Shown: positions 1-11,662, counted from the first letter of the stretch. The stretch: DNA of 64,000 nucleotides from JALCOL01 sp022649665 (GCA_030372335.1 JAUDCW010000001.1); one strand, 5' to 3'. Numbers and translations are program-made. Notes: generated from the sequence alone by a model not told the origin.

Positions 1-1632
<1,632 letters not shown>

Positions 1633-1769
1633 TCACAACCGTAAGCCTTTTTCCGAAAAAAATCACCCGTTTTTCGCGCCTTTTGGACGGCTTTTCACCG
1701 TGCACCGGCTAGCGCTTTAAAAGTACATTTGCTATACTTGATTCAACTGAAAGAAGAAAGCGGGATATT

Positions 1770-2591
1770 ATGCCAACATCCGAAGATGAAAATCAATATT
1801 TCAAGCACACCGCCAGTGAAAGCGAATTCTTGCGCTGGTATCGTGCGCAACATCCATCGATCGACCGTTCTCCTCTTCTGACTGTTGACGATGTCCTGAT
1901 CAGCTACCGCAAAAAAGAAGATGAACTGAAACTGCTCTTGATCCAGCGCGATACTCATCCATTCAAAGGATCTTGGGCGCTTCCCGGCGGCTTTGTGCTG
2001 CCGAAAGAAGCGATGGAAACTTGCTGTATCCGCAACACTTTTGAAGAAACCGGCGTCCAGCTGACACGTACCGATATCGAACAGTTGTACTGTTTCAGCG
2101 AACCCGACCGCGATCCGCGCGGCTGGGTCGTGACCGTCAGTTATTTGGCCTTCATCGGTAAGGAAGAGCCGCTCATCAAAGGTAAAGAAGCCCGCAATGC
2201 CTGCTGGTTCACGTTGAAACGCGTCAATAACCATTTGATCTTGACGTATCAAGATATCTGGATCGAGCTCGATCTGGTGACCAAGCGCTCCATCGGTGAA
2301 GACCGTTTAGCCTTTGACCACGATCAGATCATTTTGACCGCCTATGAACGAATCCTTCATCAAATGTATAACAATCCGCGGATCTTGCTGGTGCTCGGCA
2401 GCCAATTCACGATCTCCGAGGCGCGCAAAGTTTTCGCTCAGATTCTGGGGATCGATTTTCGCTTGATCGATCACTCGAACTTCAAAAAATCGATGCTGAA
2501 ATACTTCAAAGAGATCGGCGAATCACCGACCGGCATCGGCCGACCTTCCAAAATCTATCAGCTTGAAAAACCAAGCGGATCGATTCTTTAA
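1770..2591 (+). CDS. Nudix-domain transcriptional regulator, NrtR-like
   Basis: A 273-residue protein with an N-terminal Nudix fold (about residues 40-160) and a C-terminal winged-helix-like part (about 170-265, ending in GIGRPSKIYQL), the architecture of NrtR-type repressors that sense ADP-ribose and control NAD salvage genes. The Nudix box begins GGFVLPKE and ends RNTFEETGV; the first Glu of the REUXEE core is replaced by Asn while the EE pair remains, which fits a ligand-sensing rather than a strongly hydrolytic domain. It is transcribed alone, divergent from metG; a TATACT -10-like element lies at 1733-1738. No NAD biosynthesis gene is adjacent, so the regulon is not visible here. An ADP-ribose pyrophosphatase with an extra domain is the alternative reading. 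Confidence 0.75.
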   Translation: MPTSEDENQYFKHTASESEFLRWYRAQHPSIDRSPLLTVDDVLISYRKKEDELKLLLIQRDTHPFKGSWALPGGFVLPKEAMETCCIRNTFEETGVQLTRTDIEQLYCFSEPDRDPRGWVVTVSYLAFIGKEEPLIKGKEARNACWFTLKRVNNHLILTYQDIWIELDLVTKRSIGEDRLAFDHDQIILTAYERILHQMYNNPRILLVLGSQFTISEARKVFAQILGIDFRLIDHSNFKKSMLKYFKEIGESPTGIGRPSKIYQLEKPSGSIL

Positions 2592-2595
2592 CGCT

Positions 2596-2634
2596 AAGAA
2601 GCTGCGGCATTCCTTATGTCGCAGCTTCTTTTTA
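2596..2634 (+). terminator. Intrinsic terminator after the Nudix gene
   Basis: An 11-bp stem (2596-2606 with 2620-2630, AAGAAGCTGCG and its complement) is followed by five T residues. It lies 4 bases after the Nudix stop codon. It also sits just past the convergent fucO stop and may slow readthrough from that side. Confidence 0.85.
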
Positions 2635-2647
2635 TCCAGCAGTCAGC

Positions 2648-3799
2648 TTACATCAAACTTGAGTAGAGCCCCATGATCTCTTCGATCGAAGTGTCGCGCG
2701 GATTGCCAGGAGTACAGACATCAGCAAAAGCATCTTCAGCGAGTGTCGCGATGTCTTTTTCTTTCGCCCCGAGTTCGGAGATCGTTGCCGGGATCCCCAC
2801 CTCTTTGCCAAGTTGAGCGACCGCATCGCAAGCCGCATCGCGAACTTTTTCCAAGTCCATCGTTGCAGCGTCTTTTACATGGAATGCTTGCGCGATCGCG
2901 CGATATTTCTCCCCAGTAAAGTCTTTGTTGAAACGCATCACCGTCGGCAAAATCGTTGCACAAGCAACGCCGTGCGCAATATTATAATGAGCGCTCAGCG
3001 GGTGCGCCATCCCGTGAACGAGCCCCAAGCCGACATTCGAAAAGCCCATCCCGGCGATATATTGGGCCAGCGCCATTTCCTCGCGGCCTTTCGGGTCTCC
3101 TGCGACTGAATCTCTTAAAGAACGCGCGATGATCTCGATCGCTTTGATATGCAGCATATCGCTCATTTCCCAAGCGCCTTTTGTGATGAAGCCTTCGATC
3201 GCATGCGTCAGCGCGTCCATCCCGGTCGCAGCACATAAGCCTTTCGGCATGCCCATCATCATATCGCTGTCGACAAATACAGCGACCGGCACACTGTGCG
3301 GATCGACGCACACAAATTTGCGTTCTTTTTCTTTATCAGTGATCACATAATTGATCGTGACTTCTGCTGCAGTACCGGAAGTCGTCGGGACTGCTAAAAT
3401 CGGCAAAGCCGGGTTTTTCGTCGCCGCTGTTCCTTCCAAACTGCGGACATCCGTAAATTCAGGGTTGGTCAAAATGATCCCGATCGCTTTCGCAGTATCC
3501 ATTGCAGAGCCGCCGCCGATCGCGATCAGACAATCCGGTTCGGCGACTTTGCAAAATGCGACGCCTTTCTGCACATTTTGGATCGTCGGATTGGGAACGA
3601 TCTTGTCGTAAAGCTCATAATCGATTCCTTCATTTTTCAATAGCGCCGTGATCTTCGTTGCAACATCGAATTTTACCAAATCTTCATCGGTGACAACAAC
3701 CGCTTTTTTGAAGCCGCGATTGTGGAATTCTGGAACGAGGTCTTGGATCGCTCCCGGACCAAAATATGATGTACCATTCAAAATCATGCGATTGACCAT
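2648..3799 (-). CDS. fucO: Iron-containing alcohol dehydrogenase, lactaldehyde reductase type
   Basis: NAD-dependent group III alcohol dehydrogenase. At 383 residues it has the length of E. coli FucO and matches it closely along the chain, for example VPTTSGTAAEVTINYVITD and ATGMDALTHAIEG. FucO reduces L-lactaldehyde to 1,2-propanediol. The GGGSAMDTAKA nucleotide-binding motif is near residue 97. Metal ligands expected in the family (Asp and His in the MDALTHA region, His in VHGMAHP and NIAHG) are present. The start has an AGAGAGG ribosome-binding site. It is a single gene, followed by the shared terminator at 2596-2634. No fucose or rhamnose catabolic genes are visible, so a broader role in aldehyde reduction for redox balance is possible. 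Confidence 0.85.
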   Translation of the reverse strand: MVNRMILNGTSYFGPGAIQDLVPEFHNRGFKKAVVVTDEDLVKFDVATKITALLKNEGIDYELYDKIVPNPTIQNVQKGVAFCKVAEPDCLIAIGGGSAMDTAKAIGIILTNPEFTDVRSLEGTAATKNPALPILAVPTTSGTAAEVTINYVITDKEKERKFVCVDPHSVPVAVFVDSDMMMGMPKGLCAATGMDALTHAIEGFITKGAWEMSDMLHIKAIEIIARSLRDSVAGDPKGREEMALAQYIAGMGFSNVGLGLVHGMAHPLSAHYNIAHGVACATILPTVMRFNKDFTGEKYRAIAQAFHVKDAATMDLEKVRDAACDAVAQLGKEVGIPATISELGAKEKDIATLAEDAFADVCTPGNPRDTSIEEIMGLYSSLM

Positions 3800-3900
3800 C
3801 GAAAAAACCTCTCTTTTCTCTTCTATTTTTCTAACTCCTATAGTTTACGCCAAAGCTCGAAAAAGATGAAAAGATTCGCTTTTTATATAGTTTTTGAACA

Positions 3901-3942
3901 TAAAAACGCAAGGCTCAAAAGATAAGAGCGCTTGCGTTTATT
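3901..3942 (-). terminator. Intrinsic terminator after the first SDR gene
   Basis: An inverted repeat (AAACGCAAG and complement, extended by GCTC/GAGC) ends in a T-run on the minus strand, directly after the SDR stop at 3960. Confidence 0.75.
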
Positions 3943-3959
3943 TATTCTATTCGTTTGAA

Positions 3960-4736
3960 TTAAACGATCGAGCCGCCGCCATCGACTGCGATAAATTGGC
4001 CAGTCACATAGCTGGACGCATCTGAGGAGAAAAATAAGAGGACCCCGTTCAATTCACCGCGTTTTCCCGGACGCGAAGCCGGATTTGACGTATTATACAT
4101 TTTCATGAAGTTTTCGTTTTTGAAAAGTGTGCCGCCAGTCATTTCGCTTTCAAACAGACCCGGTCCGACTGAATTGACCGTGATATTGTCCTGCATATAA
4201 GAAGCTGCCATCCCCATCGTCAAGCCTCTTACTGCTGCTTTGGACGCGTTATAATTATGACGCCATAAGTCTGGAAATTTATCGGCAACGATCGCATTCA
4301 CTGAAGCGATATTGACGATTTTTCCGTATTTGGCTTTGCGCATATGCGGCACGATATATTTGCTCATGAAGAATGGTCCCTTGACGTTGATATTCATCCC
4401 TTTGTCCCAAGCTTCTTCGGTCAAGTCTTCGACGCCGCCGGGGATCGCGATTCCGGCGTTATTCAAAAGAATATCGATTTTACCATAACTATGGATCACT
4501 TTCTGCACGCCTGCTGCGACCGCCTTTTCATCCATCACGTCGCACGGTACCGCAAGTGCTTTGCGCCCCATCTTTTCAATCTCTTTCGCCACTGCTTCCA
4601 AGCGGTCCGCTCGCCGGGCAAAGAGTGCGACATCGGCACCATTTGCGGCATAAGCTCTAGCTGCGTCGGCACCCAAACCGGACGAAGCTCCTGTGATCAC
4701 TGCAACCTTACCCTCTAGATTAAAAATGTTATTCAT
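3960..4736 (-). CDS. Short-chain dehydrogenase/reductase, copy 1
   Basis: A 258-residue classical SDR of the 3-oxoacyl-ACP reductase / gluconate 5-dehydrogenase-like group; the substrate cannot be assigned. Visible motifs are TGASSGLG (cofactor-binding glycine motif near residue 16), LNNAG near 92, and the catalytic tyrosine/lysine pair in NYNASKAAV near 160. CARRAD after the second strand, with arginines, suggests NADP(H) preference. The ATG has an AAAGGGG ribosome-binding site. The neighbouring SDR at 4922 is a close paralogue of identical length (roughly three quarters of positions identical by eye), so this is a tandem duplication. Each copy has its own terminator and is probably transcribed separately. 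Confidence 0.85.
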   Translation of the reverse strand: MNNIFNLEGKVAVITGASSGLGADAARAYAANGADVALFARRADRLEAVAKEIEKMGRKALAVPCDVMDEKAVAAGVQKVIHSYGKIDILLNNAGIAIPGGVEDLTEEAWDKGMNINVKGPFFMSKYIVPHMRKAKYGKIVNIASVNAIVADKFPDLWRHNYNASKAAVRGLTMGMAASYMQDNITVNSVGPGLFESEMTGGTLFKNENFMKMYNTSNPASRPGKRGELNGVLLFFSSDASSYVTGQFIAVDGGGSIV

Positions 4737-4852
4737 TATGAAACCCCTTTCATAAAATGTACCCTTAGTATAACGTTTTTCGCGTTGATGTCAATGATTT
4801 CTCCGAAAAATGTGGCAGGTATTACCACTATTGGACAAAAAAGAATGTTTGT

Positions 4853-4885
4853 ACAAAAAAAGAAGCAGATTTAGTACAATCTGCC
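4853..4885 (-). terminator. Intrinsic terminator after the second SDR gene
   Basis: A 7-bp stem (GCAGATT/AATCTGC at 4865-4871 and 4878-4884) is followed by a run of seven T residues on the minus strand. It lies between the tandem SDR copies. Confidence 0.8.
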
Positions 4886-4921
4886 TCTCAAGATCATTCG
4901 AGTTTGTTATTTTAATAAGAT

Positions 4922-5698
4922 TTAAACGAGTTCAGTCCCGCCGTCAACGACTACGAATTGGCCAGTCACATAACTGGAAGCATCCGAAGCGAAATACAGG
5001 ATCGTTCCGTTGAGTTCGCCACGTTTCCCTGGGCGGGAAGCTGGGCTGGTCATATTGTACATTTTCAAAAAGTCAGGATTTTTAAAGAGCGTATCCTGTG
5101 TCATTTCGCTTTCGAACAGACCCGGTCCGATCGCATTGACCGTGATATTGTCCTGCATATAAGACGCTGCCATCCCCAAAGTAAGCCCGCGGACAGCTGC
5201 TTTGGATGCATTGTAATTATGGCGCCACAAAACCGGTACTTTATCGGCGATCACGGCGTTTACAGACGCTACGTTGACGATCTTGCCGTATTTGGCTTTG
5301 CGCATGTGGGGAACGACATATTTCGCCATGAAGAACGGTCCTTTGACATTGATGTCCATTCCTTTATCCCATGCTTCAGCCGTTAGATCTTCCACGCCGC
5401 CAGGGATCGCGATCCCGGCATTATTCAAAAGAATATCGATCTTGCCGAATTCATCGAACACTTTTTGGACCCCTTGTTCGACAGCCTCTTCATTCGTCAC
5501 ATCACACGGAACAGTCAATGCTTTTCCGCCTGCTGCTTCGATCTCGTTTGCCAATGCTTCAAGCTTTTCCGCACGGCGCGCAAACAAAGCAACACTTGCA
5601 CCGTTTTCTGCAAATGCACGGGCGGCGTCAGCTCCCAGACCGGAAGAGGCACCAGTGATGATCGCTACTTTTCCATCAAGATTAAACAAGTTCTTCAT
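4922..5698 (-). CDS. Short-chain dehydrogenase/reductase, copy 2
   Basis: A 258-residue SDR, the tandem paralogue of the gene at 3960. It carries TGASSGLG, LNNAGIAIPGG and NYNASKAAV in the same places; differences cluster near the C-terminus (ends GGTELV against GGGSIV) and in the helix after the cofactor motif. The start at 5698 (MKNLFNLDGK) is preferred because AAAGGAG lies 7 bases upstream; an in-frame ATG 24 bases earlier (5722) has no such site and would put the ribosome-binding site inside the gene. The substrate is unknown. Together with the nearby lactaldehyde-reductase-like enzyme it makes a small cluster of NAD(P)H-dependent carbonyl reductases. Confidence 0.85.
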   Translation of the reverse strand: MKNLFNLDGKVAIITGASSGLGADAARAFAENGASVALFARRAEKLEALANEIEAAGGKALTVPCDVTNEEAVEQGVQKVFDEFGKIDILLNNAGIAIPGGVEDLTAEAWDKGMDINVKGPFFMAKYVVPHMRKAKYGKIVNVASVNAVIADKVPVLWRHNYNASKAAVRGLTLGMAASYMQDNITVNAIGPGLFESEMTQDTLFKNPDFLKMYNMTSPASRPGKRGELNGTILYFASDASSYVTGQFVVVDGGTELV

Positions 5699-5798
5699 TA
5701 AAAAACTCCTTTCTTGAGTCATTACTATTATAAAATTTATTTTGTTATGCTGTCAACGAAAATGGCTGTTGTAAAGTGCAGCAACCTCGGCAACGTTG

Positions 5799-6848
5799 TT
5801 ATAATACACCGAGCTGTTTGCTGCGGAGCTGTCCGCAAGCAGCATCGATATCCGTCCCGTGTTCTTGGCGGATCACACAATTGATGCCGTGTTTTTTCAA
5901 ATAATCATAGAAGCGCAAGACATCTTGCTGCTCGCTGCGCTGATATTGATCATGTTCGCTGACTGGATTGTAAGGGATCAAATTCACATAAGCCAGCTTT
6001 TTATGATCCTGCAAAAGTTCTGCCAGCTCGCGCGCTTGTGCGATTTGATCATTGACACCGTGCAGCATGATATATTCAAAAGTGACCCGCCGATCGGTTT
6101 GATCCAGATAATCGTCGATCGCGTCCATGATCTTCGCCAATGTAAACGTGCGATTGACTTTCATCAGCCGGCTGCGCAGCTCTTCATTCGGTGCGTGGAG
6201 GCTCAGCGCCAAATTGACCTGCAAGCCTTCTCGGGCAAATTCACGGATCTTGGGTACAACCCCGCATGTCGAAACAGTGATGTGGCGTGCGCCGATCGCA
6301 AGCCCTTTTTGATCATTGATGATCCGGACGAACTTCATGACGTTTTCGTAATTGTCGAACGGTTCCCCGATCCCCATCACGACGACATGACTTAAACGTT
6401 CTTCTTTTTTATCCAGGAAGCGCTGGACTTCCATGACTTGCGCCGTGATCTCACCGGCCGTCAAATCACGGCTTTTTTTCAGCAGGCCCGAAGCGCAGAA
6501 CGAACAGCCCATATTGCAGCCTAATTGTGTCGTAACACAAAGCGAAAGCCCGTATTCTTGGCGCATCAAGACTGTTTCGATCAGATTTTTGTCTTCCAGT
6601 TCAAACAGATATTTCGTTGTGCCGTCGCTTGCTTCTTGTACGACGAGCGGTTTCAGTGTCTCCAAAACAAAATTTTCTTCCAGCATCGCTGCTAATTCTT
6701 TTTTTAAATTGGTCATTTCAGCAAACGAAGCGACCCGCTTGATATAAAGCCAGTCCCAAATTTGAGTCGCGCGAAATTTTTTCTCGCCGCGCTCGGCCAG
6801 CCAAGTGATCAAGTCTTCTTTTGTCATTCCATAGATCGAGGGTTTCAA
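5799..6848 (-). CDS. rlmN: 23S rRNA A2503 / tRNA A37 C2-methyltransferase
   Basis: Radical-SAM dual-specificity methyltransferase that makes 2-methyladenosine at A2503 of 23S rRNA and A37 of some tRNAs. The 349-residue length is typical. The iron-sulfur cluster motif is CNMGCSFC near residues 114-121. The resolving cysteine (about residue 338, in DAACGQL) follows the RQEHGTDID motif. The start codon is TTG at 6848, chosen because GGAGGAG lies about 5 bases upstream; the next ATG is seven codons inside and has no site. It stands alone between the SDR genes and the ftsK terminator. Confidence 0.96.
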   Translation of the reverse strand: MKPSIYGMTKEDLITWLAERGEKKFRATQIWDWLYIKRVASFAEMTNLKKELAAMLEENFVLETLKPLVVQEASDGTTKYLFELEDKNLIETVLMRQEYGLSLCVTTQLGCNMGCSFCASGLLKKSRDLTAGEITAQVMEVQRFLDKKEERLSHVVVMGIGEPFDNYENVMKFVRIINDQKGLAIGARHITVSTCGVVPKIREFAREGLQVNLALSLHAPNEELRSRLMKVNRTFTLAKIMDAIDDYLDQTDRRVTFEYIMLHGVNDQIAQARELAELLQDHKKLAYVNLIPYNPVSEHDQYQRSEQQDVLRFYDYLKKHGINCVIRQEHGTDIDAACGQLRSKQLGVL

Positions 6849-6927
6849 ATACTCTCCTCCTTATTCAACTATTGCCGATACTATTCTGTTCTTCGGCAAA
6901 ATGCAACAGTTCTGATTTGATTTAGCA

Positions 6928-6966
6928 CAAAAGAAAAGAACGGCGCTGCATAGACGCCGATCTTTT
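6928..6966 (-). terminator. Intrinsic terminator after ftsK
   Basis: A GC-rich stem (CGGCG/CGCCG flanked by AAAG and CTTT) followed by TTTTCTTTT on the minus strand overlaps the ftsK stop codon and separates it from rlmN. Confidence 0.8.
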
Positions 6967-9313
6967 ATTCCTCATCCGGAAGCTGTTCGATCAATACTTT
7001 GCGCGGTTTGCTGCCTTCAGAAGGGCCGACGATCCCGGCTTCTTCCAATTGGTCGATCAAGCGCCCCGCTCGCGAATAGCCGATCCGAAAGCGGCGCTGC
7101 AGCAACGAAACACTGGCAGTCTGCATTTCGACCACCATTTTTTTGGCGTCATCAAACAACTCATCGCGGTCGTGATCTTTCTTCTCACTTGCCGGTTCTT
7201 CTTGAAGCATCATGTTTTCTTCGTAATCGCTGCCGCGCTGTTCGGTAATGAACTCAACGACCCGTTCAACTTCGTCATCGGAAATAAAGGCGCCCTGTAC
7301 GCGGATCGGCTTGTTTTCACCCATCGGCAAATACAGCATATCGCCGCGCCCTAAAAGTTTTTCTGCGCCGTTGGAATCAATGATCGTCCTGGAGTCGACG
7401 CCGCTCGAAACAGCAAAAGCGATCCTTGAGGGGACATTTGCTTTGATGATCCCGGTAATCACGTCGACGCTCGGTCGCTGGGTCGCAAGGATCATATGGA
7501 TCCCGGCCGCGCGCGCCATTTGCGCCAAACGAATGATTGCGTCTTCGACTTGGTTGCTGGCGACCATCATCAAATCTGCCAATTCATCAACGATCACGAC
7601 GATGAACGGCATTTTTTCAGCTGGCTTGCCCGCTTCATTTTCTTTAACGACTTCGTTATTGTATCCAGTGATATTGCGCACCCCGAGTGCTGCAAATTTT
7701 TCGTAGCGTTCTTCCATTTCTTGAACGACTTTTTGCAAGGCCTGCGCAGCGCGACGCGGATTAGTAACGACCGGGATCAAAAGATGCGGGATCCCGTTAT
7801 AGACATTCAGTTCGACCATTTTTGGATCGATCATCATCAATTTGACTTCGGAGGGTTTTGCCTGCATCAAAATACTGGTGATGATGCCGTTGATACAGAC
7901 TGATTTCCCGCTGCCGGTCGAGCCGGCGATCAATAAATGCGGCATCTTCGTCAAATCAGCCATCACGATCCGGCCGCTGATGTCGCGTCCTAGCGGCACT
8001 TCGAGTACTTTTCCGGGATGCGGCGGCTCTTCTTCGATCGTTTCGCGGAACGAAACGGTCGAAATGGTACTGTTCGGCACTTCGATCCCGATCATTGATT
8101 TGCCGGGGATCGGCGCTTCGATCCGCAGATCTTTTGCGGCCAGCGCCAGCGCCAAGTCATCACTTAAACTGACGACTTTGCTGACTTTGACGCCGACTGC
8201 CGGCTGAATCTCGTACTTGGTAACTGCCGGACCGAGACTGGCTTTGGTCACGGAGACCTCGACACCAAAACTGTCAAACGTCTCTTCCAAAACTTTCACA
8301 TTTTTTTTGATGCGCGCGCGTTCATTCGACTGATCCGTGGCTGGCGCATGATCCAGCAAAGTCGCCGGCGGCAAAATGTAGTCGCGGTCTTCTTCCTGCA
8401 TCGAAAACTCAAGCGGCTCATTCGAATCCTCTTCAGCCGCTTCTGGTTTTTTTGCATTTTTTTCCTGCGGTTTTTTATTTTTTTGGAATTCTTCGATTTC
8501 AAGCTCCGTTTGGACCGTTTCAGTGTTCGGCTTTTCAGAAAATTCAAACTCCGTTGCCGCGGGTTTTACCTGATTTTTGACTGCAGGATCCTCATCGAGG
8601 ATCGTTGTCTTGAATTTTTGCAGGGCATTTTTGAACAGCGGGTTTTTCTTTTTTTCTGCGGCGCGGTCTACAGTTTTTACAGGTGCTTTGCGCTTGGTTT
8701 CCACTTTTCTTTGCTTGCGTTTGATATCGAGTGCGGTGATTTTCTTCCAGCAGTTCTCGAAAAAGTTGCTGAGTGCTTCAAGCGGTACTTCAAAAATCGC
8801 CAAAAGACTGAAAAATGCCCCGCACACAACAACGATATACGTACCGACTTGCGAAACTAAAAAATGGATGATCGTATATAACACAGCGCCAAGCATCCCG
8901 CCGCCAAGCTCTTGCGTGACCGTATTGCCTTTCACATCAGCAAAAAGCTTCGCCCAGGTGACTTGCAGAAACTGGCCGTTTTGATGCAGCTCGCCGCGAA
9001 ACTGGATCGCGGTCCAATAGATCAAAACACACGCCAAGAGCCCGACCAGTCCCGCGGTACGCTTTGTGGAGATCTTTTTAAACGAAAGACCGAATAAAGC
9101 GGCCAAGCCGTAGATCGCCAGCGCCAGCGCCAGAAGCGGATAAAGGTCGCCGACGAAAAAGCGGAATACATTTGCCAGCATGACGCCCAGAAATCCAAGT
9201 TTCAGTGCGCCGAAAATGCTGAAAAGGATCAAAAGAAAGCCGGCGCTCATGCTGATCGCGCGTGCTTCCATTTTGCGCTGCTTGATGGTCTTTCTTTTTC
9301 TTTTGACTGCCAA
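6965..9313 (-). CDS. ftsK: DNA translocase FtsK/SpoIIIE
   Basis: Septal DNA pump that clears chromosome termini during division. Of 782 residues, the first 190 or so hold four to five membrane segments. A charged linker (about 200-330, rich in Lys, Glu and Gln) follows. The motor carries Walker A GSTGSGKS near residue 468 and Walker [14 protein letters not shown]. The C-terminal gamma domain (about 710-775, [21 protein letters not shown]) is the winged helix that reads KOPS/SRS polarity sequences. The start is TTG at 9313 with GGAGGA 7 bases upstream. It lies just downstream of topB with a 33-base gap, so the two DNA-topology genes may be co-transcribed. Confidence 0.97.
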   Translation of the reverse strand: MAVKRKRKTIKQRKMEARAISMSAGFLLILFSIFGALKLGFLGVMLANVFRFFVGDLYPLLALALAIYGLAALFGLSFKKISTKRTAGLVGLLACVLIYWTAIQFRGELHQNGQFLQVTWAKLFADVKGNTVTQELGGGMLGAVLYTIIHFLVSQVGTYIVVVCGAFFSLLAIFEVPLEALSNFFENCWKKITALDIKRKQRKVETKRKAPVKTVDRAAEKKKNPLFKNALQKFKTTILDEDPAVKNQVKPAATEFEFSEKPNTETVQTELEIEEFQKNKKPQEKNAKKPEAAEEDSNEPLEFSMQEEDRDYILPPATLLDHAPATDQSNERARIKKNVKVLEETFDSFGVEVSVTKASLGPAVTKYEIQPAVGVKVSKVVSLSDDLALALAAKDLRIEAPIPGKSMIGIEVPNSTISTVSFRETIEEEPPHPGKVLEVPLGRDISGRIVMADLTKMPHLLIAGSTGSGKSVCINGIITSILMQAKPSEVKLMMIDPKMVELNVYNGIPHLLIPVVTNPRRAAQALQKVVQEMEERYEKFAALGVRNITGYNNEVVKENEAGKPAEKMPFIVVIVDELADLMMVASNQVEDAIIRLAQMARAAGIHMILATQRPSVDVITGIIKANVPSRIAFAVSSGVDSRTIIDSNGAEKLLGRGDMLYLPMGENKPIRVQGAFISDDEVERVVEFITEQRGSDYEENMMLQEEPASEKKDHDRDELFDDAKKMVVEMQTASVSLLQRRFRIGYSRAGRLIDQLEEAGIVGPSEGSKPRKVLIEQLPDEE

Positions 9314-9346
9314 TCACGCTCCTCCTTTCCCGTTTTTTCAGTAGTA

Positions 9347-11410
9347 TTAATCTTTGTTCATCGCAGCTTTGAGCGCTGCCGCCAGCGGACTTTCCATTGT
9401 TTCTTCTTCCTGTGAATATTTTTTCAGCAGCTTGCGCTCTTCATGTTTGTTCATTTTTTTCTTGTTCTTGCCTTTTCCGTCGAGCTTTTCGGTGATCCCG
9501 CACGTTTGGCATTTGAAGAAGGCACCGTTTTGTCCTTCGATAATGATCATTTTTTTGTGGCACTGCGGGCAGCGGTGATTCGAGACTTTCGGATCTTTGC
9601 GCCGCTGGTAACTGCACTCTGAATTGCTGCAGACATAGCGTTTGCCGTCGCGGCCGTTTCGTTCACGCAATTTTGCCCCGCATTCCGGACAGATCTTCGT
9701 CGTCAATGAAAAATCTTTATATTCGGTTTGTGCTGCCTTCACTTCAGCGACTAAACGCTTCGTGTCTTTTTCAATCTGATGCACAAAGGCATCGGCTTGT
9801 TCGCGGCCAGCTGCGATCGCATCCAGATTTTTTTCCCATTTCGCCGTCAATTCCGGGCTGACGAGCGAAGGATTGACCAGCTCAAGCAGCTGTTTGCCTT
9901 TCGGCGTCGCCTTGAGCAGATTGTTCGTCCGTTCCATGACATCGCTTTTGATCAGTTTTTCAATGATCTCGGCGCGCGTGGCCGGCGTGCCCAGACCATT
10001 TTTCTCCATTTGCGCGAGAAGCGTTCCTTCATTCAAAAGAGTCGGGGCTTTGCTCCAGTCTTTTTTGATCCGAAAATCTGCCGGGAAGCGTTCGCCTTTT
10101 TTCCAAACAAGCTGCTTATCGGTCGTTTCAGCATGTTTCCAGCCGGCTTCCAACACTTCGTTTTGATGAAAAACAAACGCTGCTGCGCCGCACTTCACCG
10201 TGATCTTCTGCTGACGCGTTACTTCCGGTGCTTCAAAAAGCCCTAAGAAGCGCTCAACGACCATTCGATAGATCTTGACTTCATCACTCGACATTTTTTC
10301 GGGCCGCGCTGCTTCCTCAGTCGGGATCAGCGCAAAGTGATCGGTCACCCGCTGGTCATTGATCACTTTTTTCTGCTGGAGCTTTGCACCGTCATGCAGG
10401 ATCTTTTTAGCTGCCGGATCGAAGCGGGTCACCGCTTGGAGCCGTTCGGAGAGTGTTGCTTCGATATCTTGCGGCAAATATTTGGAATCAGTCCGCGGAT
10501 AACTCAAGACTTTGTGAGTTTCGTATAAACTCTGAGCGAGCGACAAAGTCTTTTTCGCAGAAAACTGATAGCGCTGATTGGCTGCTTGCTGCAATTCTGT
10601 CAAATCATACGGCAATGGCGCTGCAACGCGCCGCTCTTTTTCGGTGATCTCGGTCACTTGCGCCGTATCTGCCAAATTTGCCGCAAATCGCTCTGCAGCT
10701 GCATGATCTTTGAATTGTTTCGGCGGATTCATCGCCGCACTTGCTCCTTGATGTGTCAGTTGGATCGTGAAAAATTCTTTGGGGATAAATGTTTCCACTT
10801 GTTTTTGCGCGCGGGCGACCAGCGCCAACGTCGGCGTCTGAACACGGCCAGCGGAAAGCGAGTCTTGATATTTGACCGTCAAAGCGCGCGTCACGTTCAA
10901 GCCGATCAGCCAGTCCGCTTTCGCACGCGCCACGGCAGATTGATAAAGCGCTTCATAGTCGCGTGCCGGCTTCAAATGGTTGAATCCTTCCATGATCGCT
11001 TTTTTCGTTTGCGAAGAGATCCAGAGGCGTTCCAGCGGCTTGGAAAAGCGGATCCACTCGAAAATAAAGCGGCCAACGGCTTCGCCCTCGCGCCCGCTGT
11101 CCGTCGCGATAACTGCCCCGCTGATGTCTTTGCGGCGTGCCAAGCGTTCGATCAGTTTCAATTGGCGCTGGGTTTTCGGCAGCGGCTTTAGCCCGATTTT
11201 TTTCGGGATCATCGGCAGGGTTTCCATCTCCCAGCTTTTCCATTTTGGATCAAGATCTTCTGGCAGCTTGAGCGAGAGCAGATGCCCGTATGCCCAGATG
11301 ATCACATAATCTTTTCCTTCAAAATAATCGCGGCCGACTGGTTTGGCATCGAGCACTTTGGCAAAATCACGCGCCACGCTCGGCTTTTCAGTCAGTACTA
11401 GTTTTTTCAT
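9347..11410 (-). CDS. topB: DNA topoisomerase III (type IA)
   Basis: ATP-independent decatenating topoisomerase, 687 residues. The N-terminal TOPRIM domain carries EKPSVARD and ATDSGREGEA. The catalytic tyrosine lies in LSYPRTDSKYLP (near residue 303). The C-terminal tail has two zinc-ribbon-like modules with paired cysteines (CPECG...CSNSEC and CPQCH...CQTCG, about residues 585-660), followed by a lysine-rich end. The zinc modules and length fit the longer Firmicute TopB rather than TopA, whose expected length is similar but whose active-site context differs. The ATG has an AGGGA site. The upstream 258-base gap to mnmA contains a long intergenic repeat. Confidence 0.93.
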   Translation of the reverse strand: MKKLVLTEKPSVARDFAKVLDAKPVGRDYFEGKDYVIIWAYGHLLSLKLPEDLDPKWKSWEMETLPMIPKKIGLKPLPKTQRQLKLIERLARRKDISGAVIATDSGREGEAVGRFIFEWIRFSKPLERLWISSQTKKAIMEGFNHLKPARDYEALYQSAVARAKADWLIGLNVTRALTVKYQDSLSAGRVQTPTLALVARAQKQVETFIPKEFFTIQLTHQGASAAMNPPKQFKDHAAAERFAANLADTAQVTEITEKERRVAAPLPYDLTELQQAANQRYQFSAKKTLSLAQSLYETHKVLSYPRTDSKYLPQDIEATLSERLQAVTRFDPAAKKILHDGAKLQQKKVINDQRVTDHFALIPTEEAARPEKMSSDEVKIYRMVVERFLGLFEAPEVTRQQKITVKCGAAAFVFHQNEVLEAGWKHAETTDKQLVWKKGERFPADFRIKKDWSKAPTLLNEGTLLAQMEKNGLGTPATRAEIIEKLIKSDVMERTNNLLKATPKGKQLLELVNPSLVSPELTAKWEKNLDAIAAGREQADAFVHQIEKDTKRLVAEVKAAQTEYKDFSLTTKICPECGAKLRERNGRDGKRYVCSNSECSYQRRKDPKVSNHRCPQCHKKMIIIEGQNGAFFKCQTCGITEKLDGKGKNKKKMNKHEERKLLKKYSQEEETMESPLAAALKAAMNKD

Positions 11411-11487
11411 TCATTTCCCTGCTTTCTGCAAAACTTCCTTCTAAAAATCTATTTTTCTTACACGCAATAAAGTTGCAGTAAAGAGCT

Positions 11488-11662
11488 TCATTCGGATATC
11501 GGGGCCGTGACAATTCTTGTCACGGCCCCAGCATCCTAATAAACGGCGTTTCAAAAGCAGCTTCTTCGGATTAGGAGCTGAAAAATCTCAAAAAATATAA
11601 GAAACTATTTTCGGATTTTTCTTCTTATTTCTCGAAGCTGGACACTTTTGTCCCAGCCTCCA
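11488..11662. repeat. Intergenic repeat, long copy A (hairpin plus 125-base unit)
   Basis: A strong hairpin (GGGGCCGTGAC at 11501-11511 with its complement at 11519-11529) is followed by AATAAACGGCGTTTC and a further roughly 110 bases. From 11537 to 11661 it matches the reverse complement of 45570-45694 at about 90 percent by eye. A second small hairpin (GCTGGACAC...GTCCCAGC) ends it, 7 bases from the mnmA stop codon. Neither hairpin has a convincing T-run here. Confidence 0.85.
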
